Positions 1 to 10,244 of a stretch of 64,000 nt of DNA are shown here, piece by piece. The notes beneath the pieces were generated by a model. It worked only from the letters and a program-made list of their open reading frames with translations, was not told where the DNA came from and made no database searches. The stretch is from Candidatus Tenderia electrophaga (lineage in GTDB: Bacteria > Pseudomonadota > Gammaproteobacteria > Tenderiales > Tenderiaceae). The stretch is from the NCBI GenBank assembly GCA_001447805.1, contig CP013099.1, positions 1,798,001 through 1,862,000 on the forward strand, read 5' to 3'. The translations under genes and the position numbers were made by a program. The stretch's first letter is position 1. Each line of letters begins with the position of its first letter.

Positions 1-1482
1 CCAGTAATTGTGATCCAGCGGGATATCCTCACCGCGCATGCGTTGGCAGCTGCACATCTCCAGGATGCGTTCCGGTGCCCCCTTGATATAGATAAAGCCG
101 TGACCGGCATGGTCATGGTGCAAGGTAGCCATGTAGCGATGTTCGGATTCGAACGGAATCACATCGGTACGCGGCCATTCCTCGTTCTCCCGCTGCAAAT
201 CGAGACCGGCCTTGAGGGCCAGGGTGATCAGCGCCCCTTCAGTGGGATCGCCACGCATCTGCCATTCGCCTTGGTGACACTCGACCGCGGCGTCGTTGCA
301 CAGGCTGGCGGCGCGGCACAACTCCTGCAGCACGGGATATTGTTCCGCATCGACAGGCTTATCATCGAGCAAAAACTCGCCGTGGGGGTCGTAACCGCCG
401 CCGCTGACCTCAAACAGGCCGCCGGCGGTGGTGACCATGCGCGCGGTCATTTCGTTGCGTGTCAGGGTGCCGGTCTTGTCGGAGCAGATCACCGTCACCG
501 AGCCCAGGCTTTCCACCACCGGCAGGCGCCGCACAATGGCGTTGCGCCTGGCCATGCGCTGGACACCGATGGCCAGGGTGATGGTCATGATGGCGGGCAG
601 GCCCTCGGGAATGGCCGCCACCATCAGTCCGACGGCGGCGAGAAACATCTCCGCGGCGCTGTAACCCTTGAATAGCACGCCGAAGGCGAAGGTGGCCGCG
701 GCAATGAGGATAATGGCCGTCGACAGCCACTTGCCGAATACGGCAATCTGTTGCAGCAACGGTGTGGTGAGTGTTTGCACCTCGCCGAGCAGGGTGCTGA
801 TGCGACCGATTTCGGTGCGATCGCTGGTGGCGACCACCACGCCGCGGGCCTGGCCCGAGGTGACCAGGGTGCCGGAGTAGGCCATGCAGCTGCGATCGCC
901 GATGCCGGCCTGTTCCGCTACCGGGTCGACGGACTTGTGCGCTGGCACCGATTCGCCGGTGAGCATGGCCTCGTCGACGCGCAGCTCCTTCACCTGGGAC
1001 AGGCGCAGGTCGGCGGCCACCTTATCGCCCGATTGCAGCAGCACCACGTCGCCCGGCACCAGATCTTCAGCCGGAACGGTAACGGCCTTGCCATCGCGCC
1101 GCACCGTCGCCTGTTGCGACAGCATGTTGCGAATCGCATCGAGGGCCTTTTCCGCCTTGCCCTCCTGGATAAATCCGATCACGGCATTGAGAATCACCAC
1201 CGCCAGAATGACGCCGGTATCGATCCAATGCTGCAAAAAGGCGGTCATCACGGCGGCGCCGAGCAGGACATAGATCAAGACATTGTGAAACTGGCTGAGG
1301 AGGCGCCGCAGCGCGCCGCGTTGTTGCGGCGGCTTGAGGCGGTTGGGGCCGTACTCTTTGAGTCGTGCCTGGGCCTCGGCTGGTGTCAAACCGTCATGCT
1401 TCGTATCCAACTGCGAAAATACGCTGTCGATGTCCTGGCTGTGCCAGGTCGGTGAGGAAGATGCTGTTTCAGGCGTATTCAT
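1..1482 (-). CDS. Cation-transporting P-type ATPase, N-terminal part (runs off the window)
   Basis: The minus-strand frame is open from an ATG at 1482 to the window edge (494 codons, no stop), so the C-terminal half lies outside. The N-terminus (residues about 10-70) looks like the cation ATPase N-terminal domain, followed by paired membrane helices (about 75-115), the actuator motif TGES near residue 176 and the phosphorylation motif SDKTGTLT with the acceptor Asp at residue 335. After that comes the start of the nucleotide-binding domain. This is the P2-type plan of Ca2+ or Na+/K+-like pumps of about 900 residues, which export cations across the inner membrane using ATP. Ion specificity cannot be read because the metal-binding helices M5-M6 are missing here. 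It is divergent from ackA. Confidence 0.9.
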   Translation of the reverse strand, partial: MNTPETASSSPTWHSQDIDSVFSQLDTKHDGLTPAEAQARLKEYGPNRLKPPQQRGALRRLLSQFHNVLIYVLLGAAVMTAFLQHWIDTGVILAVVILNAVIGFIQEGKAEKALDAIRNMLSQQATVRRDGKAVTVPAEDLVPGDVVLLQSGDKVAADLRLSQVKELRVDEAMLTGESVPAHKSVDPVAEQAGIGDRSCMAYSGTLVTSGQARGVVVATSDRTEIGRISTLLGEVQTLTTPLLQQIAVFGKWLSTAIILIAAATFAFGVLFKGYSAAEMFLAAVGLMVAAIPEGLPAIMTITLAIGVQRMARRNAIVRRLPVVESLGSVTVICSDKTGTLTRNEMTARMVTTAGGLFEVSGGGYDPHGEFLLDDKPVDAEQYPVLQELCRAASLCNDAAVECHQGEWQMRGDPTEGALITLALKAGLDLQRENEEWPRTDVIPFESEHRYMATLHHDHAGHGFIYIKGAPERILEMCSCQRMRGEDIPLDHNYW

Positions 1483-1524
1483 AGCTGGACAGTGTGACAG
1501 GAACGTCGCTGACAAGAAAATTCA

Positions 1525-1540
1525 AGCCTTCCAGAAGGCT
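1525..1540. promoter_or_regulatory. 16-bp palindrome in the ATPase/ackA divergent intergenic region
   Basis: AGCCTTC-CA-GAAGGCT is a perfect 7-bp inverted repeat with a 2-base centre. It lies 43 bp upstream of the ATPase start and 128 bp upstream of ackA, in a 185-bp divergent spacer. It could be an operator for either gene. There is no T-tract, so a terminator is unlikely. No convincing -35/-10 pair was found around it. Confidence 0.3.
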
Positions 1541-1667
1541 ATAGGAAGTGACACGCAGGCGCAATATATCCTATGTTAGGGTGGCTGTAACACAGCTATA
1601 TTAAAGTGCATGAGCGCCGATTCCCCGACCGCCCGTCGCTTATGCGGCAAATTCAACAGGAGCCTTC

Positions 1668-2870
1668 ATGATACTGGTTATCAACTCAGGCAGTTCCTCC
1701 ATCAAGTTCGAGCTTTTCGAATCCGAGACATTGGACGTAATCGCCGCCGGTGTGGTGGAGCGCATCGGCGAAGGGCAGGCCCGGCTGCATTATCGCCATC
1801 GGGCCGGCGACGGCTTCGACGAGCAAAGCGACGATGATATGGACATCCCGGACCACGATGCGGGTCTGCGTGAAATCGTGCGGCGTTTGTCCACTTACAC
1901 CGGCGCTTCGGGGGAAAAACTGCGGGGCATCGGTCACCGCGTAGTGCATGGCGGCGAACGCTATAAGGCTGCGGTGTTGATCGACGACGAGGTGATCGAG
2001 ACCATCCGCGCGCTGATTCCCCTGGCGCCGCTGCACAACCCGGCCAATCTCAGAGGCATGGAGGTGGCGCGGCAGTGCTTCGGCCATGTGCCGCAAGCAG
2101 CGCTGTTCGATACTTCGTTCCACCATACCCTGCCGGAACATGCCTACCGCTATGCCCTGCCGGCGCAGTGCTATGAACAGCACCAGGTGCGGCGCTACGG
2201 CTTTCATGGGATTTCGCACCATTATGTGGCGAAGCAGGCGGCGGCCTTGTTGGATATGCCTCTGCAACGCTTGAATCTGATCACCCTGCATCTGGGCAAC
2301 GGCGCCAGTGCCGCGGCGATTAAGCAGGGCCGCTGTATCGATACCTCCATGGGCATGACGCCGCTGGAGGGCCTGATGATGGGCAGTCGCTGTGGCGATC
2401 TGGACCCGGCCGTGCCCCTGTATCTGGCCAAGGCCATGAATAAAAGCGATGATGAGATCGACCAGCTCTTGAACGAGCAAAGCGGTCTGCTGGGTGTCTG
2501 CGGCGTGAACGACATGCGCGAGGTGCAGCGGCGCATCGGCAAGGGCGATGCCGACGCGCAGCGGGCCTTGGAGATGTATTGCTATCGCATTCGCAAGTAT
2601 ATCGGCGCCTATTACGCCGTGCTGGGAAGGCTGGACGCACTGGTATTCACGGCCGGCATCGGTGAGCACGATGCCGAAGTGCGCTGGCGCAGCTGCGCGG
2701 GCCTGGAAGCGCTGGGCATCGCCGTGGACCCGCGCCGCAATGACGCCGGCAGTGGCGCGCTGACCGAGATCCAGCGTGCGGACGCTGCGGTCAAGGTGCT
2801 GGTCGTGCCCACTGACGAGGAACGCGAGATCGCCCGGCAGACCTTGACACTTATCAATGAATCCGCCTGA
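1668..2870 (+). CDS. ackA: Acetate kinase
   Basis: Interconverts acetyl phosphate + ADP with acetate + ATP in the cytoplasm. At 400 residues it matches the usual length. The N-terminal phosphate-binding motif is NSGSSSIK (6-13), followed by GHRVVHGG near 88-95, the catalytic-Asp region FDTSFHHT near 147-154, YGFHGISH near 179-186 and GIGEH near 335: all acetate kinase signatures. The start is the ATG with AGGAG 5 bp upstream. It sits 80 bp before a phosphoketolase, whose product acetyl phosphate is its substrate. The pair therefore likely makes acetate and ATP from xylulose-5-P or fructose-6-P, and co-transcription is likely. Propionate kinase activity is a lesser alternative. Confidence 0.96.
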   Translation: MILVINSGSSSIKFELFESETLDVIAAGVVERIGEGQARLHYRHRAGDGFDEQSDDDMDIPDHDAGLREIVRRLSTYTGASGEKLRGIGHRVVHGGERYKAAVLIDDEVIETIRALIPLAPLHNPANLRGMEVARQCFGHVPQAALFDTSFHHTLPEHAYRYALPAQCYEQHQVRRYGFHGISHHYVAKQAAALLDMPLQRLNLITLHLGNGASAAAIKQGRCIDTSMGMTPLEGLMMGSRCGDLDPAVPLYLAKAMNKSDDEIDQLLNEQSGLLGVCGVNDMREVQRRIGKGDADAQRALEMYCYRIRKYIGAYYAVLGRLDALVFTAGIGEHDAEVRWRSCAGLEALGIAVDPRRNDAGSGALTEIQRADAAVKVLVVPTDEEREIARQTLTLINESA

Positions 2871-2950
2871 GCACTGTGTAAGCCTCATTGATCCGGCAAT
2901 TGCCGAAAGCAGAGTTGTATCCGCCCAATGACAAGCGTAAGGAGCACCGC

Positions 2951-5338
2951 ATGGACGAAACCATAGAACGCATTCTCGAGCAGGGTCCGCTGAGCAACGA
3001 AGAGGTACGCCTCATCGACGCCTATTGGCGTGCGGCCAATTATCTGTCGGTGGGGCAAATCTACTTGCTCGACAATCCTTTACTGAAGGAGCGGCTGAAC
3101 ATCGATCAGGTGAAACCGCGTTTGCTGGGCCACTGGGGCACGACGCCGGGCTTGAATTTTATCTACGCCCATCTCAACCGTCTCATCAAGGCCCAGGATC
3201 TGAACATGATCTACGTCGCCGGCCCCGGCCACGGCGGCCCGGGCCTGGTGGCCAACACCTATCTGGAAGGTGCCTATAGCGAACTCTATCCTGACATCAC
3301 CCAGGATGCCGGGGGGATGAAGAAGCTGTTCAAGCAGTTCTCCTTTCCCGGCGGTGTGGGCAGTCACGTAACGCCGGAAACGCCGGGCTCCATCCACGAA
3401 GGCGGTGAGTTGGGCTATGCCCTGTCCCATGCCTATGGCGCGGCCTTCGACAATCCCGACCTGATCGTCACCTGCGTGGTCGGTGACGGGGAGGCCGAGA
3501 CCGGCCCCCTGGCCACCGCCTGGCATTCCAACAAGTTTCTCAATCCGGTGCATGACGGTGCGGTGTTGCCCATTCTGCATCTCAACGGCTATAAGATCGC
3601 CAACCCCACCGTGCTGGCGCGTATCTCCCATGACGAGCTGGAGAGCCTGTTTTTCGGCTACGGCTACAAACCCTATTTCGTCGAAGGCGATGACCCCGAT
3701 GTCATGCATCAGAAAATGGCCTTGACTCTGGATGCGGTGATCGCCGAGATCCGGGAAGTGCAGAACATCGCCCGGGAAAGCGGTCTGGCGGCGAGGCCGC
3801 GTTGGCCCATGATTGTGCTGCGCACCCCCAAGGGCTGGACCGGTCCCAAGGAGGTGGACGGCAAGAAGACCGAGGGCTCCTGGCGTTCGCACCAAGTGCC
3901 GTTTTCTGACATGTCGGCCAAGTCCGGCCATCTCAAATTGTTGGAAGACTGGTTGCGCAGTTACGGGCCGGAAGAATTGTTCGACGAGGCGGGAACCTTG
4001 CACGCCGAGATCGCCGACCTGGCGCCCAAAGGCGAACGCCGCATGGGCGCCAATCCCCATGCCAATGGCGGTGTCCTGTTGCGCGATCTGCGCCGGCCGG
4101 AGTTTCAGCAGTTTGCCGTCAATGTAAAGCGCCCCGGCCATACCGTGGCGGAGGCCACCCGGGTGATGGGCGAATATCTGCGCGAGGTGATGCGGCTCAA
4201 TCTCAAGCGCGGTAACTTTCGCGTCTTCGGGCCCGACGAGACCGCCTCCAATCGTCTCGGCGCCTTATTCGATGTGACCGGACGCACCTGGATGGCCGAG
4301 ACCGTGGAGCAAGATGACCATCTCGCGCGCGACGGTCGGGTCATGGAGATCCTCAGCGAGCACACCTGCCAGGGCTGGCTGGAGGGCTACCTGCTCACCG
4401 GGCGCCATGGCTTCTTTTCCTGTTACGAGGCCTTTATCCACATCATCACCTCCATGTTCAACCAGCATGCCAAGTGGCTCAAGGTGAGTCAGGAGATCCC
4501 CTGGCGCCGGCCCGTCGCCTCGCTCAATTATCTGCTCACCTCCCATGTCTGGCGCCAGGACCATAACGGCTTTTCCCATCAGGATCCCGGCTTCATCGAC
4601 CACGTGGTGAACAAGAAGGCCGATACCATCCGCGTGTATCTGCCGCCGGATGCCAACACCCTGCTCTATGTCACCGACAAATGCCTGCGCTCGCGCGATT
4701 TGATCAATGTCATCGTCGCCGGCAAGCAGGCCCAGCCGCAGTGGCTGGATATGGATGCGGCCATCAAACACTGCTCCGCCGGTATCGGTATCTGGGACTG
4801 GGCTAGCAACGACATCAACGGCGAACCGGACGTGGTGATGGCCTGCGCCGGTGATGTGCCCACCCAGGAGACCCTGGCGGCGGTGCAGTTGCTGCGCGAA
4901 CAGGTGCCCGATCTGAAGATCCGTGTCGTCAACGTGGTGGACTTGATGACCCTGCAGCCTAAGGAGGAGCACCCCCATGGCCTATCGGATCGTGACTTCG
5001 ATACGCTGTTCACCACCGACAAGCCGATCATTTTCAACTATCACGGTTATCCCTGGCTGATTCACCGGCTCACCTATCGACGCACCAATCATAAAAACCT
5101 GCATGTGCGCGGTTATAAGGAAGAAGGCACCACCACCACGCCCTTCGATATGGCGGTGCGCAATGACATCGACCGTTTCCATCTGGTCGGCGATGTTATC
5201 GATCGCGTGCCCAAGCTGGGCTATACCGCGGCCTATACCAAACAGATGATCCGCGACAAACTGATCGAGCATAAGCACTACATCACCCAGCATGGTCAGG
5301 ACATGCCGGAGATACGGGAGTGGAAGTGGAAAGGCTGA
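2951..5338 (+). CDS. xfp: Xylulose-5-phosphate/fructose-6-phosphate phosphoketolase
   Basis: Thiamine-diphosphate enzyme that cleaves xylulose-5-P (and often fructose-6-P) with phosphate to acetyl phosphate plus glyceraldehyde-3-P or erythrose-4-P. At 795 residues it has the family length. Visible motifs are GPGHGGP near 95, [15 protein letters not shown] near 155, the ThDP/Mg motif GDGEAETGP near 180 and the C-terminal RVVNVVDLM region. A TTG 63 bp upstream is in frame, but ATG 2951 is preferred because TAAGGAG lies just upstream and the N-terminus MDETIERIL then fits the family. It lies between ackA and a glucan phosphorylase (7-bp gap), suggesting one transcript for glycogen or sucrose carbon flowing to acetate. 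Confidence 0.96.
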   Translation: MDETIERILEQGPLSNEEVRLIDAYWRAANYLSVGQIYLLDNPLLKERLNIDQVKPRLLGHWGTTPGLNFIYAHLNRLIKAQDLNMIYVAGPGHGGPGLVANTYLEGAYSELYPDITQDAGGMKKLFKQFSFPGGVGSHVTPETPGSIHEGGELGYALSHAYGAAFDNPDLIVTCVVGDGEAETGPLATAWHSNKFLNPVHDGAVLPILHLNGYKIANPTVLARISHDELESLFFGYGYKPYFVEGDDPDVMHQKMALTLDAVIAEIREVQNIARESGLAARPRWPMIVLRTPKGWTGPKEVDGKKTEGSWRSHQVPFSDMSAKSGHLKLLEDWLRSYGPEELFDEAGTLHAEIADLAPKGERRMGANPHANGGVLLRDLRRPEFQQFAVNVKRPGHTVAEATRVMGEYLREVMRLNLKRGNFRVFGPDETASNRLGALFDVTGRTWMAETVEQDDHLARDGRVMEILSEHTCQGWLEGYLLTGRHGFFSCYEAFIHIITSMFNQHAKWLKVSQEIPWRRPVASLNYLLTSHVWRQDHNGFSHQDPGFIDHVVNKKADTIRVYLPPDANTLLYVTDKCLRSRDLINVIVAGKQAQPQWLDMDAAIKHCSAGIGIWDWASNDINGEPDVVMACAGDVPTQETLAAVQLLREQVPDLKIRVVNVVDLMTLQPKEEHPHGLSDRDFDTLFTTDKPIIFNYHGYPWLIHRLTYRRTNHKNLHVRGYKEEGTTTTPFDMAVRNDIDRFHLVGDVIDRVPKLGYTAAYTKQMIRDKLIEHKHYITQHGQDMPEIREWKWKG

Positions 5339-5345
5339 GAGACGC

Positions 5346-7865
5346 ATGAAGGCCACCCACTATTTATCGCGCGAATTACCCGCGGGACTCGAGCTGTTGC
5401 TGGAACTGACCACCGACCTGCGCTGGAGCTGGAGCCACGCCGCCGATGCCCTGTGGCAGACAATGGACCCGGACATCTGGTCGCAGACACGCAATCCCTA
5501 TGTGGTGCTGCAGAACCTGAGCGAGGAACGGCTGCAGCAACTGGCCCAGGACCCCCATTTCAAGCAGCGCCTGGAAACTACCGCCCAGGCCCGCGAAGAC
5601 TATCGCCGTCGTCCCGCCTGGTTCGGCGAAAACTACGCCCAGGCGGGGCTGCGCGGCGTGGCCTATTTCAGCATGGAGTTCGGCCTGGGCAACGCCCTGC
5701 CGCTGTATGCCGGCGGTTTGGGGATTTTGGCGGGGGACTATCTCAAGGCGGCCAGCGATCTGGGTGTGCCCCTGGTGGGCATCGGGTTGCTCTATCAGGA
5801 AGGCTATTTTCGCCAAAGCCTGGATCGCGCCGGCTGGCAGCAGGAGGTCTATCCCTATAACGATCCCACCATGCTGCCGGTGGTGCCGGTCTTCAGCAGC
5901 GCGGGTAACTGGCTGCATGTGGACGCCAACTTGCCCGGGCGGCGGGTGCGCTTTCGTATCTGGCAGGCGCGGGTGGGGCGGGTGACGCTGTATTTGCTCG
6001 ACAGCAATGATCCCCTCAACAGCCCGGCCGACCGCGGCATTACCAATAAGCTCTACGGCGGCAGCCACGAGATGCGCCTGCTGCAGGAGATCGCCCTGGG
6101 TGTGGGCGGTTGGCGCGTGGTGGAGGCGCTGGGTCTGGATATCGATATTTGTCATCTGAACGAGGGCCATGCCGCCTTCGCCGCCATCGAACGGGCGCGC
6201 TGTTACATGGACCGCCATGGCGTCGACTTCCACCAGGCGCTGTGGACCACGCGCGCGGGTAATATCTTTACCACCCATACCCCGGTGAGCGCCGGTTTTG
6301 ATCGTTTCCCCGCGGAATTGATATTCAAATACGGCCAGGAGTATATGGCAGGCCTGGGGCTGGATTTCGATGCGCTGCTGGCCCTGGGGCGCCTGGATGC
6401 CAATGACCGGCGTGAACCCTTCAATATGGCCTACCTCGCCATGCGTACCTGCATGAAGGTGAACGGCGTCAGTCAGCTGCATGGCGAGGTGAGTCGCGAA
6501 TTATTCAATCCCCTGTATCCCCGTTGGCCGCGCCATGACGTGCCGGTGGACTATGTCACCAACGGGGTCCATGTGCCGTCCTGGGATTCACTCTGGGCCG
6601 ACGACCTGTGGACCCAGGCGGTGGATAAGCAGCGCTGGCTGGCGGAACCGGAGCCCTTGTCCGGGGCGATCGAAAGGCTCACTGACGAACGGCTGTGGAA
6701 CTTCAAGGGCCACGAACGGGCCGACCTGGTGACCTATGCCCGCGAGCGTCACAGGCGCCAACTCGGTTACAGCGGCGCCTCGGCGGCCGAGCTCGAGCGC
6801 GCCGGGGACGTGCTCGACCCCAACATCCTAACGCTGGGCTTCGCGCGCCGCTTCGCCGAATACAAACGCCCCAATCTGTTGCTGCATGATGAAGCGCGTC
6901 TGACACGGCTGCTGACCAATAACGACACGCCGCTGCAAATCATCGTCGCCGGCAAGGCCCATCCTCAGGACGACGCGGGCAAGTGCTTCATCCAACACTG
7001 GGCGCGCTTTGCGCAACGGCTGGAGGTACGCCATCGAGTGGTATTTTTGGAGGATTACGACATGGCCCTGGCCCAGGAGTTGGTGCAGGGGGTGGATGTC
7101 TGGATCAACACGCCGCGTCGTCCCTGGGAGGCCTGCGGCACCAGCGGTATGAAGGTGCTCGCCAATGGCGGCCTGAATCTATCGGTGCTGGACGGCTGGT
7201 GGGCCGAGGCCTATGGCGACGATGTGGGCTGGGCGGTGGGTGATCGCGAGAATCACAACGACAGTCGTCATGACGGACTTGAGGCGGAGCAACTCTATCG
7301 GCTGCTGGAAGAGGTGGTGGTGCCGGAATTCTATCGCCGCGATGCCAACGGTATTCCCCGTGCCTGGACCGCGCGTATGCGCGCCAGTATGGCCCGGCTG
7401 GCGCCCCAGTTCAGCACCAATCGCATGATGCGTGAGTATGTCATGCGCATGTACCTGCCGGCATCCGAGGCCTATCGGCTGCGCAGCGCCGATGAAGGTA
7501 GGCTGGGCCGTTCGCTATGCCGGTGGGCGGAGCGGCTGCGGCATCATTGGCAGGGGATTCATTTCGGCAACCTGGTCAGCGAGCGCCATGACAAGCGCCA
7601 GCGCTTCGAGGTACAGGTCTATCTCGGCGATATCCTGGCGGAGGCTGTGCAGGTGCAGCTCTATGCCGAGCAAGAAGGTGTGAGTGAGGCGAGTTGCGCG
7701 CTCATGCAACAGGGGGAGCCGATCCCGGGGTCCGCCAACGGCTATGTCTACCGCGTCGAAATAGACACCGAGCAGGCGGCGGCGGACTTTACCCCGCGCG
7801 TGGTGCCGCACAACGACGGTGCGCGTATTCCCTTGGAATTGCCCTTGATCAAGTGGTTTCGTTGA
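5346..7865 (+). CDS. glgP: Alpha-glucan (glycogen) phosphorylase, GT35
   Basis: Phosphorolyses alpha-1,4-glucan to glucose-1-phosphate with a pyridoxal-phosphate cofactor. The 839 residues fit the shorter bacterial type (Thermotoga-like, with a DUF3417 N-terminus) rather than the E. coli MalP/GlgP type. The N-terminus LTTDLRWSWSHAAD is typical of that class. The PLP site is EACGTSGMK with Lys603. Other conserved pieces are GGLGILAGDYLKAASDLG (about 121-138) and NEGHAAF (about 273-279). The start is ATG 5346, 7 bp after the xfp stop; an in-frame ATG at 5292 lies inside xfp. In this neighbourhood it probably recycles the glucan that amylosucrase makes at 11.4 kb. Note that no glycogen synthase or branching enzyme is visible. 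Confidence 0.93.
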   Translation: MKATHYLSRELPAGLELLLELTTDLRWSWSHAADALWQTMDPDIWSQTRNPYVVLQNLSEERLQQLAQDPHFKQRLETTAQAREDYRRRPAWFGENYAQAGLRGVAYFSMEFGLGNALPLYAGGLGILAGDYLKAASDLGVPLVGIGLLYQEGYFRQSLDRAGWQQEVYPYNDPTMLPVVPVFSSAGNWLHVDANLPGRRVRFRIWQARVGRVTLYLLDSNDPLNSPADRGITNKLYGGSHEMRLLQEIALGVGGWRVVEALGLDIDICHLNEGHAAFAAIERARCYMDRHGVDFHQALWTTRAGNIFTTHTPVSAGFDRFPAELIFKYGQEYMAGLGLDFDALLALGRLDANDRREPFNMAYLAMRTCMKVNGVSQLHGEVSRELFNPLYPRWPRHDVPVDYVTNGVHVPSWDSLWADDLWTQAVDKQRWLAEPEPLSGAIERLTDERLWNFKGHERADLVTYARERHRRQLGYSGASAAELERAGDVLDPNILTLGFARRFAEYKRPNLLLHDEARLTRLLTNNDTPLQIIVAGKAHPQDDAGKCFIQHWARFAQRLEVRHRVVFLEDYDMALAQELVQGVDVWINTPRRPWEACGTSGMKVLANGGLNLSVLDGWWAEAYGDDVGWAVGDRENHNDSRHDGLEAEQLYRLLEEVVVPEFYRRDANGIPRAWTARMRASMARLAPQFSTNRMMREYVMRMYLPASEAYRLRSADEGRLGRSLCRWAERLRHHWQGIHFGNLVSERHDKRQRFEVQVYLGDILAEAVQVQLYAEQEGVSEASCALMQQGEPIPGSANGYVYRVEIDTEQAAADFTPRVVPHNDGARIPLELPLIKWFR

Positions 7866-7894
7866 GCGCTGTTTGGCGCAAAATAGGACATGGG

Positions 7895-7923
7895 GTTTGA
7901 AATGTTTCCGAGTCTCCCTATTT
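7895..7923 (+). promoter_or_regulatory. Candidate sigma32 (heat-shock) promoter before cbpA
   Basis: GTTTGAAA (7895-7902), a 13-base spacer and CCCTATTT (7916-7923) resemble the RpoH consensus CTTGAAA-N13-15-CCCCATnT. It lies 47 bp upstream of cbpA, a co-chaperone gene where such control makes sense. This was judged by eye, with mismatches in both boxes. Confidence 0.45.
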
Positions 7924-7970
7924 ATATAAAGATAGATGTGAAACAGGGCTAACGCGCCGACGACGAATCC

Positions 7971-8912
7971 ATGGAATACAAAGACTATTACAAAATACTC
8001 GGGGTTGACCGTAAGGCGACTCAGGACGATATCAAGCGCGCCTATCGCAAGCTGGCGCGCAAGTATCATCCGGACGTCAACAAGGACCCGGCCGCCGAGG
8101 ACAAATTCAAGCAAATGGGCGAGGCCTACGAGGTACTCAAGGACCCGGAAAAGCGCGCCGCCTACGACCGCCTGGGCGAGCAATGGCACGCCGGCGAGGA
8201 ATTCCGCCCGCCGCCGGACTGGGATGCCGGCTTCGAATTCAGCGGTGGCGGTGCGGGCGTCGGCGCCGAAAATTTCAGTGATTTCTTCGAGACCCTGTTC
8301 GGTCGTGGTTTCGGCGGCGCCGGACCGGGCCGGGGCGGCTTTCGCGCCCGCGGCCAGGATCACTTCGCCAAGGTGATGATCGACATCGAGGACGCCTTTC
8401 ACGGCGCCAGCCGCGCCATTACGCTGCGCGTCCCCGAGGTCGACGCCCAGGGGCAGCTGCATACCCGGCAGCGCAGCCTGAATGTAAAAATCCCCAAAGG
8501 CATTCGTCAGGGCCAGCATATCCGCCTGGCTGGGCAGGGCGCCCCGGGAATGGGCGGCGGCGAGACCGGCGACCTGTATCTGGAGGTTGCCTTCCGCCCC
8601 CATCCCTTTTACCGCGTCGACGGCAGCGATCTCTATCTCGATCTGCCGGTGGCCCCCTGGGAGGCGGCCCTGGGGGGGACGGTGAAAACGCCCACGCCTG
8701 CCGGGGCGGTTGACTTGAAAATTCCCGCCGGCAGCGAGAGCGGCCGCAAGTTGCGCCTAAGGGGGCGCGGCATTCCCGCCAAGCAGCCGGGCGATCTGTA
8801 CGCCGTGCTGCAGATCGTCACGCCGCCGGCCAAGAGCGCGCGTGACGAGGCGCTGTACCGCGAAATGCAGCAGCACATGGACTTCAACCCACGCCGTCAT
8901 CTGGGGGTGTAG
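7971..8912 (+). CDS. cbpA: Curved-DNA-binding protein / DnaJ-class co-chaperone
   Basis: J-domain co-chaperone of DnaK that also binds curved DNA in E. coli. Residues 1-70 form the J domain with HPD at 33-35. A Gly/Phe-rich linker spans about 75-125, then two beta-rich C-terminal substrate-binding domains run from about 130 to 300. There is no CXXCXGXG zinc region, which separates it from true DnaJ. The 313 residues fit the CbpA family. It is followed after 4 bp by its modulator cbpM, the conserved pairing. A heat-shock-like promoter is visible upstream, so this chaperone pair may be transcribed separately from glgP. Confidence 0.94.
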   Translation: MEYKDYYKILGVDRKATQDDIKRAYRKLARKYHPDVNKDPAAEDKFKQMGEAYEVLKDPEKRAAYDRLGEQWHAGEEFRPPPDWDAGFEFSGGGAGVGAENFSDFFETLFGRGFGGAGPGRGGFRARGQDHFAKVMIDIEDAFHGASRAITLRVPEVDAQGQLHTRQRSLNVKIPKGIRQGQHIRLAGQGAPGMGGGETGDLYLEVAFRPHPFYRVDGSDLYLDLPVAPWEAALGGTVKTPTPAGAVDLKIPAGSESGRKLRLRGRGIPAKQPGDLYAVLQIVTPPAKSARDEALYREMQQHMDFNPRRHLGV

Positions 8913-8916
8913 CGCG

Positions 8917-9240
8917 ATGAACAACCGCGATTTAATGGAAGTGCTGGCCGGTGAGATCCTGGAAGAGGAGATGCGTCTCACCCTGACCCAGCTCAGCCGT
9001 GCCTGCGAGGTGCGGAACGAGTGGCTGCTTGAGCTGGTGCGGGAGGGCGTGATTGAACCGGAGGAAACCGCCGCGCGGGAATGGATTTTCGCCGGCGCCA
9101 GTCTCAGACGGGCGCGGGTGGCGCTGCGCCTGCAACGCGATTTGGGGGTGAATCTCTGCGGCGCCGCCCTGGCGCTGCAACTCATGGACGAACTGGAGAC
9201 ACTGCGGGCCCGACTCGAGGCCGTGGAGCGACACGACTGA
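8917..9240 (+). CDS. cbpM: Chaperone modulator CbpM
   Basis: Small MerR-HTH-like protein of 107 residues that in E. coli binds the CbpA J domain and inhibits both its co-chaperone and DNA-binding activities. The N-terminal half is a MerR-like winged helix (about 20-75, with ACEV, LVREGVIEP and LRRARVALRLQRDLGVN), and the C-terminus is a short helix ending in ERHD. ATG 8917 was chosen because it follows the cbpA stop by 4 bp; upstream ATGs in the same frame lie inside cbpA. Translational coupling with cbpA is likely. Confidence 0.88.
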   Translation: MNNRDLMEVLAGEILEEEMRLTLTQLSRACEVRNEWLLELVREGVIEPEETAAREWIFAGASLRRARVALRLQRDLGVNLCGAALALQLMDELETLRARLEAVERHD

Positions 9241-9243
9241 GGC

Positions 9244-10209
9244 ATGGAATCCGTGCTGTGGTATCGACATGCCTTGTTGAATCGGCTGCAGTCGCTGTTG
9301 CTGCTGCTGGTCATGGCCGCCTTTCTGGCCCTGCTGGGCGGCTTGCTATGGGGCGGCGCGGGCCTGATCTGGTTGACGTTGATTGGCGCCGTGCTGGTGT
9401 TGTTCAATCCCATGAACTCGCCGCAGTTGATTATGCGCATGTATCGCGCCGTGCCGCTGCGCCCCGGCGAGTCGCCGGCCTTGTACGGTTTGCTGCAGCA
9501 ATTGGCTCAGCGCGCCGGACTCAAGCATGTGCCCGAACTCTATTACCTGCCCAGTCCGATGGTCAATGCCTTCGCTGTGGGGCAGCGCGACACGAGTGCC
9601 ATCGCCGTCAGCGACGGCCTGCTGCGCACTCTCAACAGCCGCGAGGGGGCCGGCGTGCTGGCGCACGAGATCAGTCATATCCGCAGCAACGACATGTGGG
9701 TGATGGGGCTGGCCGATCTGTTCAGCCGCATGACCGCGTTTTTGTCCCTGTTTGGACAGATCCTGCTGTTGCTCAATCTGCCGCTGATCATGCTCGCCTC
9801 GGTGAGCATCAACTGGTGGGCGATACTCATCCTGATTCTGGCGCCCAATCTCAGCGCCCTGGCGCAGTTGGGCCTGTCGCGCACGCGCGAATACGATGCC
9901 GACCTGAATGCGGTGCGCCTTACCGGCGATGCGGAAGGTCTGGCCAGCGCCCTGGTTAAGATCGAACAACGCCAGGGTGGTTGGCTGGAGCGCATTCTGA
10001 TGCCGCAGCGCGGTACTCCGGAACCCTCGCTGCTGCGCACGCATCCGTCCACCGAGGAGCGCGTGCGGCGCTTGCGGGCATTGCAGCATTCCTTTGATCT
10101 GGATGGCGCCCGGCGCCAACCGCTGACGCAACTGTCCGCTGAGGTGCCCTTAGCCAAGCCGGTGCGCCGTTCACCACGGCGTTGGCATATCAGTGGTCTG
10201 TGGCATTAG
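9244..10209 (+). CDS. M48 family zinc metalloprotease, HtpX-like
   Basis: Membrane-bound metalloprotease likely involved in membrane protein quality control. The 321 residues begin with hydrophobic helices (about 15-60). The zinc motif is HEISH (141-145), followed by further hydrophobic segments (about 160-215) and a third ligand region SRTREYDAD near 213. This matches the HtpX plan. The C-terminal tail carries the usual HPSTEERVRRL. It starts 3 bp after cbpM, so it is in the same stress-type operon, and a heat-shock role is consistent with the candidate sigma32 promoter. The htpX symbol is withheld because a second M48 paralogue is common. Confidence 0.88.
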   Translation: MESVLWYRHALLNRLQSLLLLLVMAAFLALLGGLLWGGAGLIWLTLIGAVLVLFNPMNSPQLIMRMYRAVPLRPGESPALYGLLQQLAQRAGLKHVPELYYLPSPMVNAFAVGQRDTSAIAVSDGLLRTLNSREGAGVLAHEISHIRSNDMWVMGLADLFSRMTAFLSLFGQILLLLNLPLIMLASVSINWWAILILILAPNLSALAQLGLSRTREYDADLNAVRLTGDAEGLASALVKIEQRQGGWLERILMPQRGTPEPSLLRTHPSTEERVRRLRALQHSFDLDGARRQPLTQLSAEVPLAKPVRRSPRRWHISGLWH

Positions 10210-10220
10210 CTAAGCGAGAC

Positions 10221-10244
10221 ACCCCCCCTGGCGCCGCCGGGGGT
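10221..10244 (+). terminator. GC-rich hairpin after the M48 gene, possible terminator
   Basis: ACCCCC (10221-10226) pairs with GGGGGT (10239-10244) around a GC-rich loop, 12 bp past the protease stop. Only GATTTAA follows, so a classical U-tract is absent. The remaining spacer to galU (10245-10478) shows no other gene. Confidence 0.35.

Noticed and set aside
1686-2888. 400-aa minus-strand ORF opposite ackA
   Set aside because: Mirror frame of a GC-rich gene; ackA motifs are unambiguous on the plus strand.
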